Origin: Cyanobacterium aponinum PCC 10605 | Lineage (GTDB): Bacteria; Cyanobacteriota; Cyanobacteriia; Cyanobacteriales; Cyanobacteriaceae | Reading direction: 5' to 3' | Assembly (NCBI RefSeq): GCF_000317675.1 | Contig: NC_019776.1 | Coordinates: forward strand, 1,302,001 to 1,366,000 | Length of the DNA: 64,000 nt | Part shown: positions 36,448 through 47,977 of the stretch, in pieces | Layout of the letters: each line of letters begins with the position of its first letter | Position numbering within the stretch: position 1 is the stretch's first letter | Translations under genes and position numbers: made by a program | Notes under the pieces: model-generated | The model's input: the letters and a program-made list of their open reading frames with translations, nothing else | Databases searched by the model: none | What the model was told of the DNA's origin: nothing

Positions 36448-37050
36448 TTAAATAATTGATTTTTTATTATAAAGACTCATAGTTTTTTCAACACCATCTG
36501 TTAAACTAGATGCGATCGCATCATATACTAACAACATTAAACTATTCATTTCCTTTCTTTCTTCGGCGGAAAACTTGCCTAAAACATGACCAATAGTAGC
36601 GTCTTTATGACCAGATTTTCCAATACCAATGCGAAAACGAGGAAAATCCTGACCTCCTACATGAGAAATAATCGATTTCATCCCATTATGCCCTCCTGCA
36701 GAACCAGATAAACGCAATCTAATTCTACCAAACTCCAAATCCATATCATCATAAACCACTAAAATGGATTCTCTAGTCAGCTTATACCAGTCTAAAACCG
36801 CCCTCACCGACTGCCCCGATTTATTCATATAAGTTAAAGGTTTAACTAGCTTAATTTTCTGCCGATTGGGAGTAACAACTTCACAAAATAAAGCATTAAA
36901 TTTCGTATTTTTTTGCAAACTTCCCCCCCATTTATCCGCTAAAAAATCCACTACTTCAAAGCCGATATTATGCCTAGTTTGTTCGTATTTTTTTTCAGGA
37001 TTTCCTAAACCAATAATAACTTCGGGAATAACCAATTTTTTTTCATTCAT
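36448..37050 (-). CDS. pth: Peptidyl-tRNA hydrolase
   Basis: 200 residues. VIIGLGNPEKKYEQTRHNIG contains the catalytic His27; VKPLTYMNKSGQSV, VVYDDMDLEFGRIR and GSAGGHNGMKSI hold the remaining active-site Asn and Asp residues. Pth recycles tRNA from peptidyl-tRNAs released by stalled ribosomes. Length is normal. It is convergent with the small membrane protein gene, with a family 2 repeat upstream. Confidence 0.95.
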   Translation of the reverse strand: MNEKKLVIPEVIIGLGNPEKKYEQTRHNIGFEVVDFLADKWGGSLQKNTKFNALFCEVVTPNRQKIKLVKPLTYMNKSGQSVRAVLDWYKLTRESILVVYDDMDLEFGRIRLRLSGSAGGHNGMKSIISHVGGQDFPRFRIGIGKSGHKDATIGHVLGKFSAEERKEMNSLMLLVYDAIASSLTDGVEKTMSLYNKKSII

Positions 37051-37143
37051 GGTCTAAAATTTTAAACTATAATCTATGAATTATATGAATAATTTTCGTA
37101 AGCTAATCTACTGATTTTTTATCTTAAATCATTAATTATTTTA

Positions 37144-37298
37144 TGGCTTTTCTACAGTAGTCATGATCAAATTTTAGAAAAGTTTATAAAATATGAGATA
37201 AAATATGACAAAAACAAATTTTTTATTAATTAACAGTTTTTATTTCACCTGACACCTTTTCCTAAGCAATAATTTACATACTTAAAGTAAGAGAACCT
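37144..37298 (-). repeat. MITE-like repeat family 2, copy c
   Basis: Inverted relative to copies a and b. Read on the minus strand it begins AGGTTCTCTTACTTTAAG, continues GTATGTAAATTATTGCTTAG and AAAAGGTGTCAGGTG, and ends CATGACTACTGTAGAAAAGCC. The outer 50 bp match copy a closely. It lies in the pth to 37314 gap. Confidence 0.6.
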
Positions 37299-37313
37299 AT
37301 TTTATTTCCCTAT

Positions 37314-38222
37314 TTAATCATCAATCCAACTCGATCTCCAAGCGGATTCTGCTAAGGCAATTTGATACTGTTGATATTTATTTTGGTACTCATCATCAAG
37401 GTTATTTAAACTTTGAAAAATTCTACTAATTTTTTGCCGATTCTGATTTAATAAAGGATCATTAAATTCAATTTCATTAATTCTTAAACATAATGCCACA
37501 ACAGGGGTAATATTCACATCCTCTGATTTATCATCTTTTTCAATCAAAAGACTTAACAGATTTGGCGCACCACTAATTAAAGATGTATTTTCTTCCGCTT
37601 GTAGGGCAACTTCTAAAATTTTAGCAGGAATGTTTTTAGGCAAGATTCCAATTTCCTGTAAATACTTATTTACCTGATGAGATAATTTTATCAAACACTC
37701 TTCGATCGCATCATCTACTTCCACCTGTAACTGAATAAGATTTTCAGGACAAATTTCTAATAAATTATCATCTTTTAAGAGACTATCATTTTGATGATTA
37801 CCTTCTAAAATATTATCTTTATCAAAAGTTTCTGTTTCATTTTCTTTTGATTCAGTTAATAAAGTAACATCATTTTGATAAGGAACAGATGCTAAGATAC
37901 GACTCTTTAAATTGTGTAAAAAAATATTATCTATTATTTCTATCTCAGAAATTTTCCCATATAAATCTTTAGGAAAAAATGAATGTAAATCTTTAATATG
38001 TTTCTGTAAATTAACTTTATCCTGATAACTTAAAGCTAAAAAAGCGGAGGGATATTTTTGAGTGCAAACTTGATAAGTGGCTAAAATTAACTGACGTTTA
38101 ACAACTGCAATTAACTGAGGAAAATAATCTTGATATAAACTTTGTAATTCTGTCGCTAAATCCTTGATTTTAACATTTAAAATGCCCAAATCATTTCTTA
38201 ATTGTTTAATTGATCTAGTCAT
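37314..38222 (-). CDS. Conserved cyanobacterial hypothetical protein
   Basis: 302 residues, soluble, largely helical, with no motif that I recognise. The N-terminus (SIKQLRNDLGILNVKIKDLA) suggests a short coiled coil; a low-complexity acidic stretch rich in Asp, Asn and Leu lies at about 125-165. It is followed downstream by the 3'-side of a family 2 repeat and preceded by tsf 180 bp away. The gene has proper coding composition and no stops, so it is likely real. Function unknown. Confidence 0.6.
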   Translation of the reverse strand: MTRSIKQLRNDLGILNVKIKDLATELQSLYQDYFPQLIAVVKRQLILATYQVCTQKYPSAFLALSYQDKVNLQKHIKDLHSFFPKDLYGKISEIEIIDNIFLHNLKSRILASVPYQNDVTLLTESKENETETFDKDNILEGNHQNDSLLKDDNLLEICPENLIQLQVEVDDAIEECLIKLSHQVNKYLQEIGILPKNIPAKILEVALQAEENTSLISGAPNLLSLLIEKDDKSEDVNITPVVALCLRINEIEFNDPLLNQNRQKISRIFQSLNNLDDEYQNKYQQYQIALAESAWRSSWIDD

Positions 38223-38402
38223 TATTTCATTTGCAATCTATTTCAATCAGAAATTAGGAATTAAGAGAAGGCAATTCGGAATTAATAATTAGTAATTAAC
38301 AACCAGAAACGAAGAATGAAGAGTTAGCTTACCCCTCTCCACTCTCCACTCATCTCTCCTTCTCCCTAATCAAATTACTTATTACTCATTACTTATTAAT
38401 CA

Positions 38403-39062
38403 TTACTTCATACCAGCTTGAGCGGCAACTTCCTCAGCAAAATTAGTTTCTTCTTTCTCAATGCCCTCACCTAAGATAAAGCGTTGGAAACGACGCACTT
38501 GGATATTTTCACCGATTTTCGCAATTTGCTGGGTGATTAATTCCTCTACGGTAATACCTTGGTCTCTGATGTAAGGCTGAGAAAGCAAACACATTTCACC
38601 TAAACGCTTATTAATTCTACCGTCAACAATTTTTTCACGGATATTTTCAGGCTTACTTGCTAAGTCTTCTCTACCCATTTCAATTTCTTTTTCCTTAGCA
38701 ACTACATCTTCAGGAATGTCACTAATTTTAATATATTCAACATTAGGACAAGCCGCAATTTGCATCGCAATGTTTTTCGCTAAGGCTTGGAAATCTTCAC
38801 GACGGGCAACGAAGTCGGTTTCGCAGTTAACTTCTACTAAAACTCCGATTCTACCACCAGTGTGAATGTAGCTTTCTACAATACCCTCAGCGGCAACTCT
38901 ACCAGATTTTTTCTCCGCAGAAGTAATACCTTTTTGGCGTAACCATTCCATGGCTTTAGCCATATCACCATCATTTTCTGCAAGGGCTTTTTTACAATCC
39001 ATCATCCCTGCATTAGTCTTATCTCTTAATTCTTTTACCAGTTTTGCGCTTATTTCTGCCAT
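38403..39062 (-). CDS. tsf: Elongation factor Ts
   Basis: 219 residues. The N-terminal UBA-like domain ([20 protein letters not shown]) and the TDFV motif in [13 protein letters not shown], which contacts EF-Tu, are intact, and the C-terminal part is the short single-core form usual in cyanobacteria. It exchanges GDP for GTP on EF-Tu. rpsB lies 193 bp upstream in the same direction, the standard rpsB-tsf order. Confidence 0.96.
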   Translation of the reverse strand: MAEISAKLVKELRDKTNAGMMDCKKALAENDGDMAKAMEWLRQKGITSAEKKSGRVAAEGIVESYIHTGGRIGVLVEVNCETDFVARREDFQALAKNIAMQIAACPNVEYIKISDIPEDVVAKEKEIEMGREDLASKPENIREKIVDGRINKRLGEMCLLSQPYIRDQGITVEELITQQIAKIGENIQVRRFQRFILGEGIEKEETNFAEEVAAQAGMK

Positions 39063-39158
39063 AGTACTTTTTTGTATAAAAATTTAATAACTGACCATCA
39101 ATAATAATGACATGATTTGCCCCAGATGAAAATTAGGAAAATCATTACTAGATGACTA

Positions 39159-39175
39159 GGTGGGCATTGCCCACC
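39159..39175 (-). promoter_or_regulatory. Hairpin between rpsB and tsf
   Basis: GGTGGGC-ATT-GCCCACC is a perfect 7-bp stem without a following T-tract on the minus strand. It may attenuate read-through into tsf or protect mRNA ends. The same GTGGGC core is used as the groEL terminator. Confidence 0.45.
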
Positions 39176-39255
39176 ATTATTGGGGAAGATTGATAACTTT
39201 TAAGAAAAAATAGTTGAGGATAATTTAGAAGTGTACTCAGATTATAATATTATAA

Positions 39256-40074
39256 CTACTCTTCTTCGCCTTCAGAGTCGCTATCGTCTTCATAATCTTC
39301 ATCGTCATAATCTTCGTCATCATCATAGTCGTATTCAGCTTCCGCAGATACAGATTCCATAAACTCATCTAATTTACCTTCTGCGGCGGCTTTACCATAA
39401 CGCCCTTCATAAATCGCATCGGCTAATTTCCCGATAATTAATTTGATGGAGCGAATAGCGTCATCGTTAGCAGGAATAGGGTAATCTACCAATTCAGGAT
39501 TACAGTTAGTATCTAACATGGAGATAACGCTTAAACCTAATTTTTCGCATTCTTTAACGGCATTATGCTCTCTACGAATGTCGATAATTACTACAATGTC
39601 TGGCACTCGACGCATATCTTTAATCCCGCCGAGGTATCTTTGTAACTTGGTTAATTCACGACGAAGAACAGAGGCTTCTTTTTTAGGGCGTAAATTAATT
39701 GCACCGCTTTCTTCTAATTCTTCTAATTCTTTTAAACGTCCAACACGGGATTTAATGGTTTCCCAGTTAGTTAGCATACCACCTAACCAACGCTGATTGA
39801 TATAAAAAGCTCCACAACGGGCGGCTTCTTGAGCGATGATTCCTGCGGCTTGACGTTTTGTACCTACGAATAAAACTTTTTTACCGTTTTCGGCGGCTTT
39901 TTTGAGATAAGCGTAAGCCTCTTCTAATAATTGCGCGGTTTGCACTAAATCAATAATATGTACCCCATTTCTAGCAGTGTAGATGTAGGGTGACATTTTT
40001 GGATTCCAACGGCGGGTTTGATGCCCAAAGTGGACACCTGAGTCTAAAAGCTCTTTTAAGCTGACTACAGACAT
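39256..40074 (-). CDS. rpsB: 30S ribosomal protein S2
   Basis: 272 residues. [20 protein letters not shown] at the N-terminus, [16 protein letters not shown] and [12 protein letters not shown] are the conserved uS2 blocks. A very acidic C-terminal tail of about 30 residues ([20 protein letters not shown]) extends beyond the common bacterial length and is not needed for family fold. The gene starts behind AAAAAAGGAG and a leader able to form a pseudoknot. Confidence 0.96.
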   Translation of the reverse strand: MSVVSLKELLDSGVHFGHQTRRWNPKMSPYIYTARNGVHIIDLVQTAQLLEEAYAYLKKAAENGKKVLFVGTKRQAAGIIAQEAARCGAFYINQRWLGGMLTNWETIKSRVGRLKELEELEESGAINLRPKKEASVLRRELTKLQRYLGGIKDMRRVPDIVVIIDIRREHNAVKECEKLGLSVISMLDTNCNPELVDYPIPANDDAIRSIKLIIGKLADAIYEGRYGKAAAEGKLDEFMESVSAEAEYDYDDDEDYDDEDYEDDSDSEGEEE

Positions 40075-40080
40075 TATTTT

Positions 40081-40160
40081 CTCCTTTTTTCGGGTTAATC
40101 CTCCATCTAAGGTTGTTTAATTTCTTTGGCTAGAAACACCCGATGCCTTAGATGTGCGAA
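40081..40160 (-). promoter_or_regulatory. rpsB leader with H-type pseudoknot (putative S2 autoregulatory element)
   Basis: On the minus strand, in order: CATCTAAGG (40154-40146), TCGGGT (40143-40138), CCTTAGATG (40112-40104) and ACCCGA (40095-40090). The first pairs with the third (9 bp) and the second with the fourth (6 bp), which interleave as a pseudoknot. The last strand directly precedes the ribosome-binding site AAAAAAGGAG, so folding would block initiation. This fits feedback control by S2, known for rpsB leaders in other bacteria. Confidence 0.7.
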
Positions 40161-40557
40161 TTTTGACAACTTTTCTAGTATATCATTGTCTTTTTTTTTT
40201 TCCAGATTTACCCCTTGTTTTATTTTCTTGATGGAAGTTAAGATCTTTTTAGGGTCATCTCATTTAACAGTTAGTTATAGGGAAAATTGGCGATGTAATC
40301 ACCAATAAGATTAAGCGTAATATCAAAAATGCGATCGGCGTAGCCGCACCTTCGGTGACTGCATGGCTGTATTTTATATGAAAGCAAAGCACTACCTTAC
40401 AATGACAACATCCGTAACACTGTTAATATTAGATAAATGTAGTTATTCTGTCTATAAAAAAATACCAAAAACAAAAATATTGACTTGCATAATTATCGTT
40501 TTTTAACTGGATGTACTAATTAAGAAACCTAATTTTTTTTAAGATTAAGAACATATA
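40161..40557. other. Intergenic region with small palindromic repeat
   Basis: Besides the rpsB promoter region, which I could not define, it contains a 34-bp repeat at 40329-40362 (TGCGATCGGCGTAGCCGCAC then a CACC-TTC-GGTG hairpin). This type of small palindromic, HIP1-related repeat is common in cyanobacteria. Nothing else is recognisable. Confidence 0.45.
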
Positions 40558-40845
40558 ATGAAAGATAATCGAAAGCAAATACACATAGGAGACGCTGTCA
40601 AAGTTAAAGGAAAACTTTATTTAGTCTGGGATATAAAAGGAAATCATATTTTTGGTCGTCAATTTACATTTACAAAAACAGGACGTTTTCAATATTATCA
40701 AGACCGTATTTTTTCCGTTAATATTTGCCAATTAGCCAATCAAAAAGAAAAGCAAATTATCAATGAACAAAGGAAACAGGCAAGTATTCAACAAAAATCC
40801 TATTCTCCCATTGGCGATAACTATACCCGTCATTTAATTCGTTGA
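40558..40845 (+). CDS. Small hypothetical protein (KOW-like start)
   Basis: 95 residues, basic, without membrane segments. The first half (IHIGDAVKVKGKLYLVWDIK) resembles a small beta-barrel; the second half is Gln/Lys-rich. No family recognised. It precedes the sigma-like gene by 22 bp on the same strand, and the three genes 40558-43683 appear to be one operon. An RNA- or DNA-binding role is only a guess. Confidence 0.55.
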   Translation: MKDNRKQIHIGDAVKVKGKLYLVWDIKGNHIFGRQFTFTKTGRFQYYQDRIFSVNICQLANQKEKQIINEQRKQASIQQKSYSPIGDNYTRHLIR

Positions 40846-40867
40846 AAAAATATGGATAACTTTAGCT

Positions 40868-42301
40868 ATGAGAATAACAAGAAATAGTACTGTTAATAAA
40901 TTCTCTACTTTTGTCTTTTTTCCTGATGAGAATAATCAATTTTTTTGCTGGCAAACAGATTTATTATTAAAGCGAAATATAGAAAAAATTGTTGCTGAGA
41001 AGAAAAAGCAATCTTGTGAGAAGATAGCCCGTTCTTTTTTATCTTCTATTTTAAATAAGCATGATAAAATCAAACAAAATCACCTTTCTGCTTACCTACA
41101 AGAAACTTGTTTATGGAGTGCGAGAATAATTTATGAGCGTCTATACTTAACATTAAAATTACTCACTTTAGAAGAATGTTTTTCATCGGGGAATCTAGCA
41201 TTAATTCAACCAGAAAAATTACTAAAAAATTATCAAGTTAAATATGGGACGAAAATCACAACTTATGCTCAAACAAGATTAAACACTATTATTAAAGATA
41301 CTGTTTATCGTAATCGCCAATGGAAATTATTAAGTGACTGGGGTTTATTGACAAAAATAGGAATCAAACGAGCAGAAAGTATATTAACAATTCAAGGAGG
41401 TTTAAAAGATAACAAATTGCAAGAATGTCTTTTAGCTTGGCAATGCTATCTTGATAATTATCAAACTTGTGGCATAAGAAAAAATAAAGTATTATCAGAG
41501 CCAAATTCGACACATTTACAGTTAATGGTTCAACAATACAATTTACAAATTAAACAACTTAATCAAACACAAATTACTCCCGATGAATTAAAACAAAAAC
41601 TCAAATTTTGTATTGAAATGGCAAGATTAGCCACAAATCCAATTACTGTTATGTATGAAGAAAATGACCACTCTCTAATAGAAGCAAATTCTGATAATTA
41701 TATTGATGATTTAGCAATAGAAAAGGAAAGTCAGGAAATTAAAAATATAATCATTAATAGTTTTCAAAACCAAGAAAGTATTAATCAAGCAATTTTATAT
41801 TTCATTTTTAGTTTAAATCTAACTCAAGGAGAAATTATTACAATAATCAATCAAAGTTATCCTGATTTTATTAAACAACAATATCAGTTATCTCGCAAAA
41901 TTAACAGTATAAAAAAATCAATTATTGATGAAATTATAAAAATAAAAAATCTTCCTAAAAATCAAACGTCAGCGAAGGAAATCAAACCTCTTATCTCTCT
42001 TTTAGATGCTTGTATTCAAGAGTATATAGAAGATGATATTTTTACATTAATTGATCAATGTTATAAAAATCTTAATTCGGAACAGCAAAAATATTTAGAA
42101 CAACAATACTTTAAGGAAACAAAAAATAGCAATAAAAATAAAAATTCCTTTAATCATAATAATGAAATTATCATCGATAATGTTAGAAAAAAACTGGCAA
42201 ATAAGTTAAATATTTTTATTCCTAAAATATCTATGATTGATAATAACATCAATATGCAAATTCAAAAATTTTGTGAAAATTATTTTAATAGAATTAACTA
42301 A
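40868..42301 (+). CDS. Putative sigma-70-like protein of the DUF1822 operon type
   Basis: 477 residues. The segment CLWSARIIYERLYLTLKLLT to YAQTRLNTIIKDTVYRNRQW has the spacing of sigma region 2 helices, in which the chain ...TTYAQTRL-N-I-...-R is reminiscent of the sigma motif for core RNA polymerase binding. A second helical domain lies at 330-450. Proteins of this kind precede DUF1822 genes in cyanobacteria, as here, where the stop and the next start are separated by 2 bp. The match is weak and memory-based; an alternative is an unclassified helical protein. Confidence 0.5.
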   Translation: MRITRNSTVNKFSTFVFFPDENNQFFCWQTDLLLKRNIEKIVAEKKKQSCEKIARSFLSSILNKHDKIKQNHLSAYLQETCLWSARIIYERLYLTLKLLTLEECFSSGNLALIQPEKLLKNYQVKYGTKITTYAQTRLNTIIKDTVYRNRQWKLLSDWGLLTKIGIKRAESILTIQGGLKDNKLQECLLAWQCYLDNYQTCGIRKNKVLSEPNSTHLQLMVQQYNLQIKQLNQTQITPDELKQKLKFCIEMARLATNPITVMYEENDHSLIEANSDNYIDDLAIEKESQEIKNIIINSFQNQESINQAILYFIFSLNLTQGEIITIINQSYPDFIKQQYQLSRKINSIKKSIIDEIIKIKNLPKNQTSAKEIKPLISLLDACIQEYIEDDIFTLIDQCYKNLNSEQQKYLEQQYFKETKNSNKNKNSFNHNNEIIIDNVRKKLANKLNIFIPKISMIDNNINMQIQKFCENYFNRIN

Positions 42302-42303
42302 TT

Positions 42304-43683
42304 ATGAATATCATAAACTTTATTTCCGACTGCTACGCCAATGAATTAAAAATTGCCTTAGATGAAAATATTAAACGTCAAACATGGCAGGAGGTTAAAA
42401 ATTTAAGTACCGAAATTAATCGTCATTGTGGTTATATTAATCTTCTTTCTCGTAAATATTTTATTCAATGGCTAAATTTAGTTTGTAATATTAATATTAC
42501 AGACACAAACAACATAATTGACTATATCACTATTTGGGAGTTTATTAATGGTAATGCGATCAATGTGAATAATAATCGCTTAGTTTTAATACCAACGGAA
42601 ACCCAAGATAGAGTTAGTATTTCTATTCCTAAAGAATGGTTAAAAATTCCTGAATGGGTTGGTAGTTATTATGTGATAGTGGGAGTTAACTTAGAGGAAA
42701 ATTATTTAGATTTTTGGGGTTATATTAACTACGATAATTTGCAAGAAAATGGGGAAACAGATAATTTAAACCATACAGTTAATTTACCCTATGAATGTTT
42801 GGAAACTGACTTAAATTTAATGGCTCTGGAGTATGAATATAGTTGGGAAAATATCCCTCAAGTTTCTCCATTAAAATGTTTATCACCTCAAATACAAAAA
42901 AATTTAATTACAGAGTTGGAAAATAGTTTCTTTCCACGTCTTAGTCTTGATTTTAGTGATTGGTTGAGTTTAGTTAGTATTGCTGATGCCCGTTATAAAT
43001 TATATTCCCATCGTCAAAGTATAAGTTTAGGCGATTTATTGAAAAACAAAACAGAGAATATTTTGAGAAAAGGATGGCAAAGTTTACAAGATTTTATCAA
43101 AGATAATTTTGAGACTGATTTCGATTTAAAGATGTCTCCTGCTTTTCGCTCTATTTCACCCCAAGAGGGTTTAAATGTCTTAGTCAAAAATGATAATTAT
43201 GGACAAATATTAGAAATTTTAAACACTATTCCTAATTGGCAAATAAGGGAAAATTTACAACAGGAATTTATTAGGGTTTTAGTTGACCTAATTAATAATA
43301 CTAATGACGAAGAAATTCTTTGGAGTAGTGTTTTCGCTTTAGAGTCTTTACAAGCAAATCATTCTTTATGTTCTAAAGGATATGGAAAATTAATCAATTT
43401 CAATGAAGAAAATAAAAATTATGGTTTATTAATTAATATTTTACCCAGAAATTTTGGGCAAATTAGTATTTTTGTGAGAGTTTCCGTTTTAAGTAATGAG
43501 GATAATTTACCAGAAAGTTTATCTTTGAAAATATTAGATGAAAATGAAGATCTTTTTCAAGCAATTATTAGTGAAAAGGGCGATAATACTATTCAGTATA
43601 AATTTTGGGCAGATGAAGGAGAAACTTTTAAGATTCAAGTCAGTTGTAATAATAATTATATAGAAGATACATTCAAGGTATAA
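42304..43683 (+). CDS. DUF1822 family protein
   Basis: 459 residues. LVLIPTETQDRVSISIPKEW then VGSYYVIVGVNLEENYLDFW are the conserved early blocks of DUF1822, followed by LPYECLETDLNLM. The family is cyanobacterial, typically next to a sigma-like gene and a CHAT-protease gene. The CHAT gene is missing here; groES follows instead. Role unknown. Translation is probably coupled to the preceding gene. Confidence 0.75.
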   Translation: MNIINFISDCYANELKIALDENIKRQTWQEVKNLSTEINRHCGYINLLSRKYFIQWLNLVCNINITDTNNIIDYITIWEFINGNAINVNNNRLVLIPTETQDRVSISIPKEWLKIPEWVGSYYVIVGVNLEENYLDFWGYINYDNLQENGETDNLNHTVNLPYECLETDLNLMALEYEYSWENIPQVSPLKCLSPQIQKNLITELENSFFPRLSLDFSDWLSLVSIADARYKLYSHRQSISLGDLLKNKTENILRKGWQSLQDFIKDNFETDFDLKMSPAFRSISPQEGLNVLVKNDNYGQILEILNTIPNWQIRENLQQEFIRVLVDLINNTNDEEILWSSVFALESLQANHSLCSKGYGKLINFNEENKNYGLLINILPRNFGQISIFVRVSVLSNEDNLPESLSLKILDENEDLFQAIISEKGDNTIQYKFWADEGETFKIQVSCNNNYIEDTFKV

Positions 43684-43699
43684 GTGTCATTAAAAATAC

Positions 43700-43715
43700 G
43701 TTCGGAAACCCGTAC
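43700..43715 (+). promoter_or_regulatory. K-box upstream of groESL
   Basis: GTTCGG-AAAC-CCGTAC fits the published cyanobacterial K-box consensus GTTCGG-NNAN-CCNNAC exactly. The K-box is linked to light-responsive expression of groESL in cyanobacteria. Confidence 0.75.
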
Positions 43716-43754
43716 AAAACAACCTATTGCTATCTCTAATGAATTTCGGTTAAA

Positions 43755-43781
43755 TTAGCACTCGTAAGGTGAGAGCGCTAA
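43755..43781 (+). promoter_or_regulatory. CIRCE operator (HrcA site) of groESL
   Basis: TTAGCACTC, a 9-bp spacer GTAAGGTGA, then GAGCGCTAA: the CIRCE inverted repeat with one mismatch to the GAGTGCTAA consensus. HrcA binds it to repress groESL without heat stress. Confidence 0.9.
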
Positions 43782-43838
43782 AAACTAAGCTCTGACCCTC
43801 AAAATAACTAATCTTTGAGAAATTGGAGTAAACAATCT

Positions 43839-45885
<2,047 letters not shown>

Positions 45886-45912
45886 AATCTAACTTAATTA
45901 AATAAGTCTGAG

Positions 45913-45934
45913 GTGGGCATTGCCCACTTTTTTT
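45913..45934 (+). terminator. Intrinsic terminator of groESL
   Basis: GTGGGC-ATT-GCCCAC stem directly followed by seven T residues. Confidence 0.9.
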
Positions 45935-45978
45935 ATGCTTAAAATGAAGTTAGATCATGATTAATTACTACCAGAGAG

Positions 45979-46617
45979 ATGAGCTTAATTATTTATTTTT
46001 TGAGGCACGGAGAAACAACTGCCAGTACGACAGGGGGTTATTGTGGTGTTTTGGATTTAGATTTAACTCCAGAAGGCTATCTTATGGCGGAAGACTTTGC
46101 TAAAGCCTATAAAAGCATTCCTTGGCAGGGTATTTTTTCTAGTCCCCTCACAAGGACGATCGCAACTGCTACTCCTTTAGCTAAAACTATCGGTATGGGA
46201 ATTCAACAACGGGATGGATTGAGGGAAATTGCTTACGGTAATTGGGAGGGAAAAACCCCAGATGAGGTTAATCAACTCTATCACGACGAATATGTGCGTT
46301 GGTTAGCAGATCCGGGTTGGAATGCACCGACAGGGGGTGAAAAAGGAATTGATATTGCTCGTCGTAGCAATGAAGTGTTAGAAGAAATTGAACGTAATTA
46401 CCCTACTGGTAATGTGTTAATTGTTTCTCATAAAGCTACTATTAGGATTATGTTATGCTCTCTTTTAGGAATTGATATTGGACGTTATCGCGATCGCATC
46501 TCGATGCCTGTGGCTTCTGTGACAACGGTGACTTTAACGGATCGAGGTCCTCGTTTAGATACTTTGTGCGATCGCACCCATTTACGTCCAGAATTACACG
46601 CTAGAAAAGGAACTTAA
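45979..46617 (+). CDS. Histidine phosphatase family protein
   Basis: 212 residues of the phosphoglycerate mutase/histidine phosphatase superfamily. FLRHGETTAS carries the phosphorylated His, with SSPLTRTIATATPLA (Arg), EIAYGNWEGKTPDEV (catalytic Glu) and VLIVSHKATIRIM (second His). All catalytic residues are present. Substrate unknown; related cyanobacterial enzymes act on phosphosugars or phosphoglycerate. It stands alone after the groEL terminator. Confidence 0.88.
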   Translation: MSLIIYFLRHGETTASTTGGYCGVLDLDLTPEGYLMAEDFAKAYKSIPWQGIFSSPLTRTIATATPLAKTIGMGIQQRDGLREIAYGNWEGKTPDEVNQLYHDEYVRWLADPGWNAPTGGEKGIDIARRSNEVLEEIERNYPTGNVLIVSHKATIRIMLCSLLGIDIGRYRDRISMPVASVTTVTLTDRGPRLDTLCDRTHLRPELHARKGT

Positions 46618-46622
46618 TCAGA

Positions 46623-46658
46623 GTTGAGAGTTTGAGCTTAGTTGAGAGTTTGAGCTTA
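46623..46658. repeat. 18-bp tandem duplication
   Basis: GTTGAGAGTTTGAGCTTA occurs twice head to tail with no spacer, just after the phosphatase stop codon. A third, partial unit precedes it. Confidence 0.85.
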
Positions 46659-46787
46659 GGAGATTTAAGAAGATAGGTTTTTGACTATAGTACAGTTTAT
46701 TAAACGAATGGAGTGAAGTGAACTGAATATCAAAAACTAAATCTAGCATTACAATAAAAGAAAAATAACTTTTATCATAGGTCGATT

Positions 46788-47969
46788 ATGGCTTATAAAC
46801 CTTTAACTTTATCAACTCCTAAACCCGTTTTGTCATGGGCTGGTCATGATTTAGCCAGTCAAGAAATGCAAATGGCGAAAAATGTGGCTTCTTTACCTTT
46901 TGTTTTCAAGCACGTTGCATTAATGCCTGATGTACATTTAGGAAAAGGGGCTTTAGTGGGTTCGGTTATTGCCACGAAAGATGCGATTATACCTGCGGCG
47001 GTGGGAGTTGATATTGGTTGTGGAATGTGTGCGATTAAAACACCTTTTCAGGCAAATCAATTGGAAGGAAAATTAAAAAAAATTCGTCAGGAAATAGAGG
47101 CAATTATCCCTGTAGGTTTTAATGAAAATAAGGAAGTAGAAACAAAAGTAACTAATTGGCAAGGATGGAGAAATTTTAGTGATTTACATTCAGGGGTGCA
47201 AAGATTAGAAACTAAAGCCCTTAAACAAATGGGGTCTTTAGGAGGAGGAAATCACTTTATTGAATTATGCTTAGATACCGATGAGCAAGTATGGTTAATG
47301 TTACATTCTGGTTCTCGTCATATTGGCAATAAACTGGCAGAATGTCATATTCATACAGGGAAAGAGTTGGCTAAATTAGCAGGTTTAAAACTTCCTGATC
47401 CTGATTTAGCTTATTTTGTGGCGAATACTCCCGAATTTGATGCTTACTGGAGAGATTTACAATGGGCTCAAAACTATGCCCGTTTTAATCGGGATGTGAT
47501 GATGAGTCGCTTTAAAGGTATTGTTGAAAAATACTTAGCAGGAGGTAAACCTTGTAAACCTTTACTAAAGGTTAATTGTCATCACAACTATGCAGAAAAA
47601 GAAATTCATTTTGGTGAAGATGTTTATGTTACCCGCAAAGGTGCTGTAAGGGCAACTCAAGAGGATTATGGTATCATACCTGGTTCAATGGGAGCAAAGT
47701 CCTTTATTGTCAAAGGTAAGAGTAATCATGACAGTTTTTGTAGTTGTAGTCATGGGGCAGGAAGAAAAATGTCTCGGGCGAAAGCAAAAAAAGAATTTGA
47801 TGTTGCCGATTTAATTCAACAAACTGAAGGTATTGAGTGCCGTAAGGATAGTGGGGTTATTGATGAAATTCCTAGTGCCTACAAACCCATTGAAGAAGTA
47901 ATGAATCAGCAAACCGATTTAGTGGAAATCGTGGCTACCTTAAAGCAAGTTATTTGTGTTAAAGGATAA
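46788..47969 (+). CDS. rtcB: RtcB-family RNA ligase
   Basis: 393 residues. PDVHLGKGALVG, GVDIGCGMCAIK with the metal-binding Cys, FARDVMMSRF-like and VNCHHNYAEKE with His ligands, and CSCSHGAGRKMSRAKA with the guanylylated His are present. This is the shorter bacterial form (about 390 residues versus 408-480). RtcB joins 2',3'-cyclic phosphate and 5'-OH RNA ends with GTP and Mn2+. No archease or RtcR is nearby, so the role in repair is by inference. Confidence 0.9.
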   Translation: MAYKPLTLSTPKPVLSWAGHDLASQEMQMAKNVASLPFVFKHVALMPDVHLGKGALVGSVIATKDAIIPAAVGVDIGCGMCAIKTPFQANQLEGKLKKIRQEIEAIIPVGFNENKEVETKVTNWQGWRNFSDLHSGVQRLETKALKQMGSLGGGNHFIELCLDTDEQVWLMLHSGSRHIGNKLAECHIHTGKELAKLAGLKLPDPDLAYFVANTPEFDAYWRDLQWAQNYARFNRDVMMSRFKGIVEKYLAGGKPCKPLLKVNCHHNYAEKEIHFGEDVYVTRKGAVRATQEDYGIIPGSMGAKSFIVKGKSNHDSFCSCSHGAGRKMSRAKAKKEFDVADLIQQTEGIECRKDSGVIDEIPSAYKPIEEVMNQQTDLVEIVATLKQVICVKG

Positions 47970-47977
47970 ACAGAGTT

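Noticed and set aside
39518-39796. Antisense frames within rpsB, clpB, groEL and recA
   Set aside because: They lie inside highly conserved genes on the other strand and have no homology of their own.
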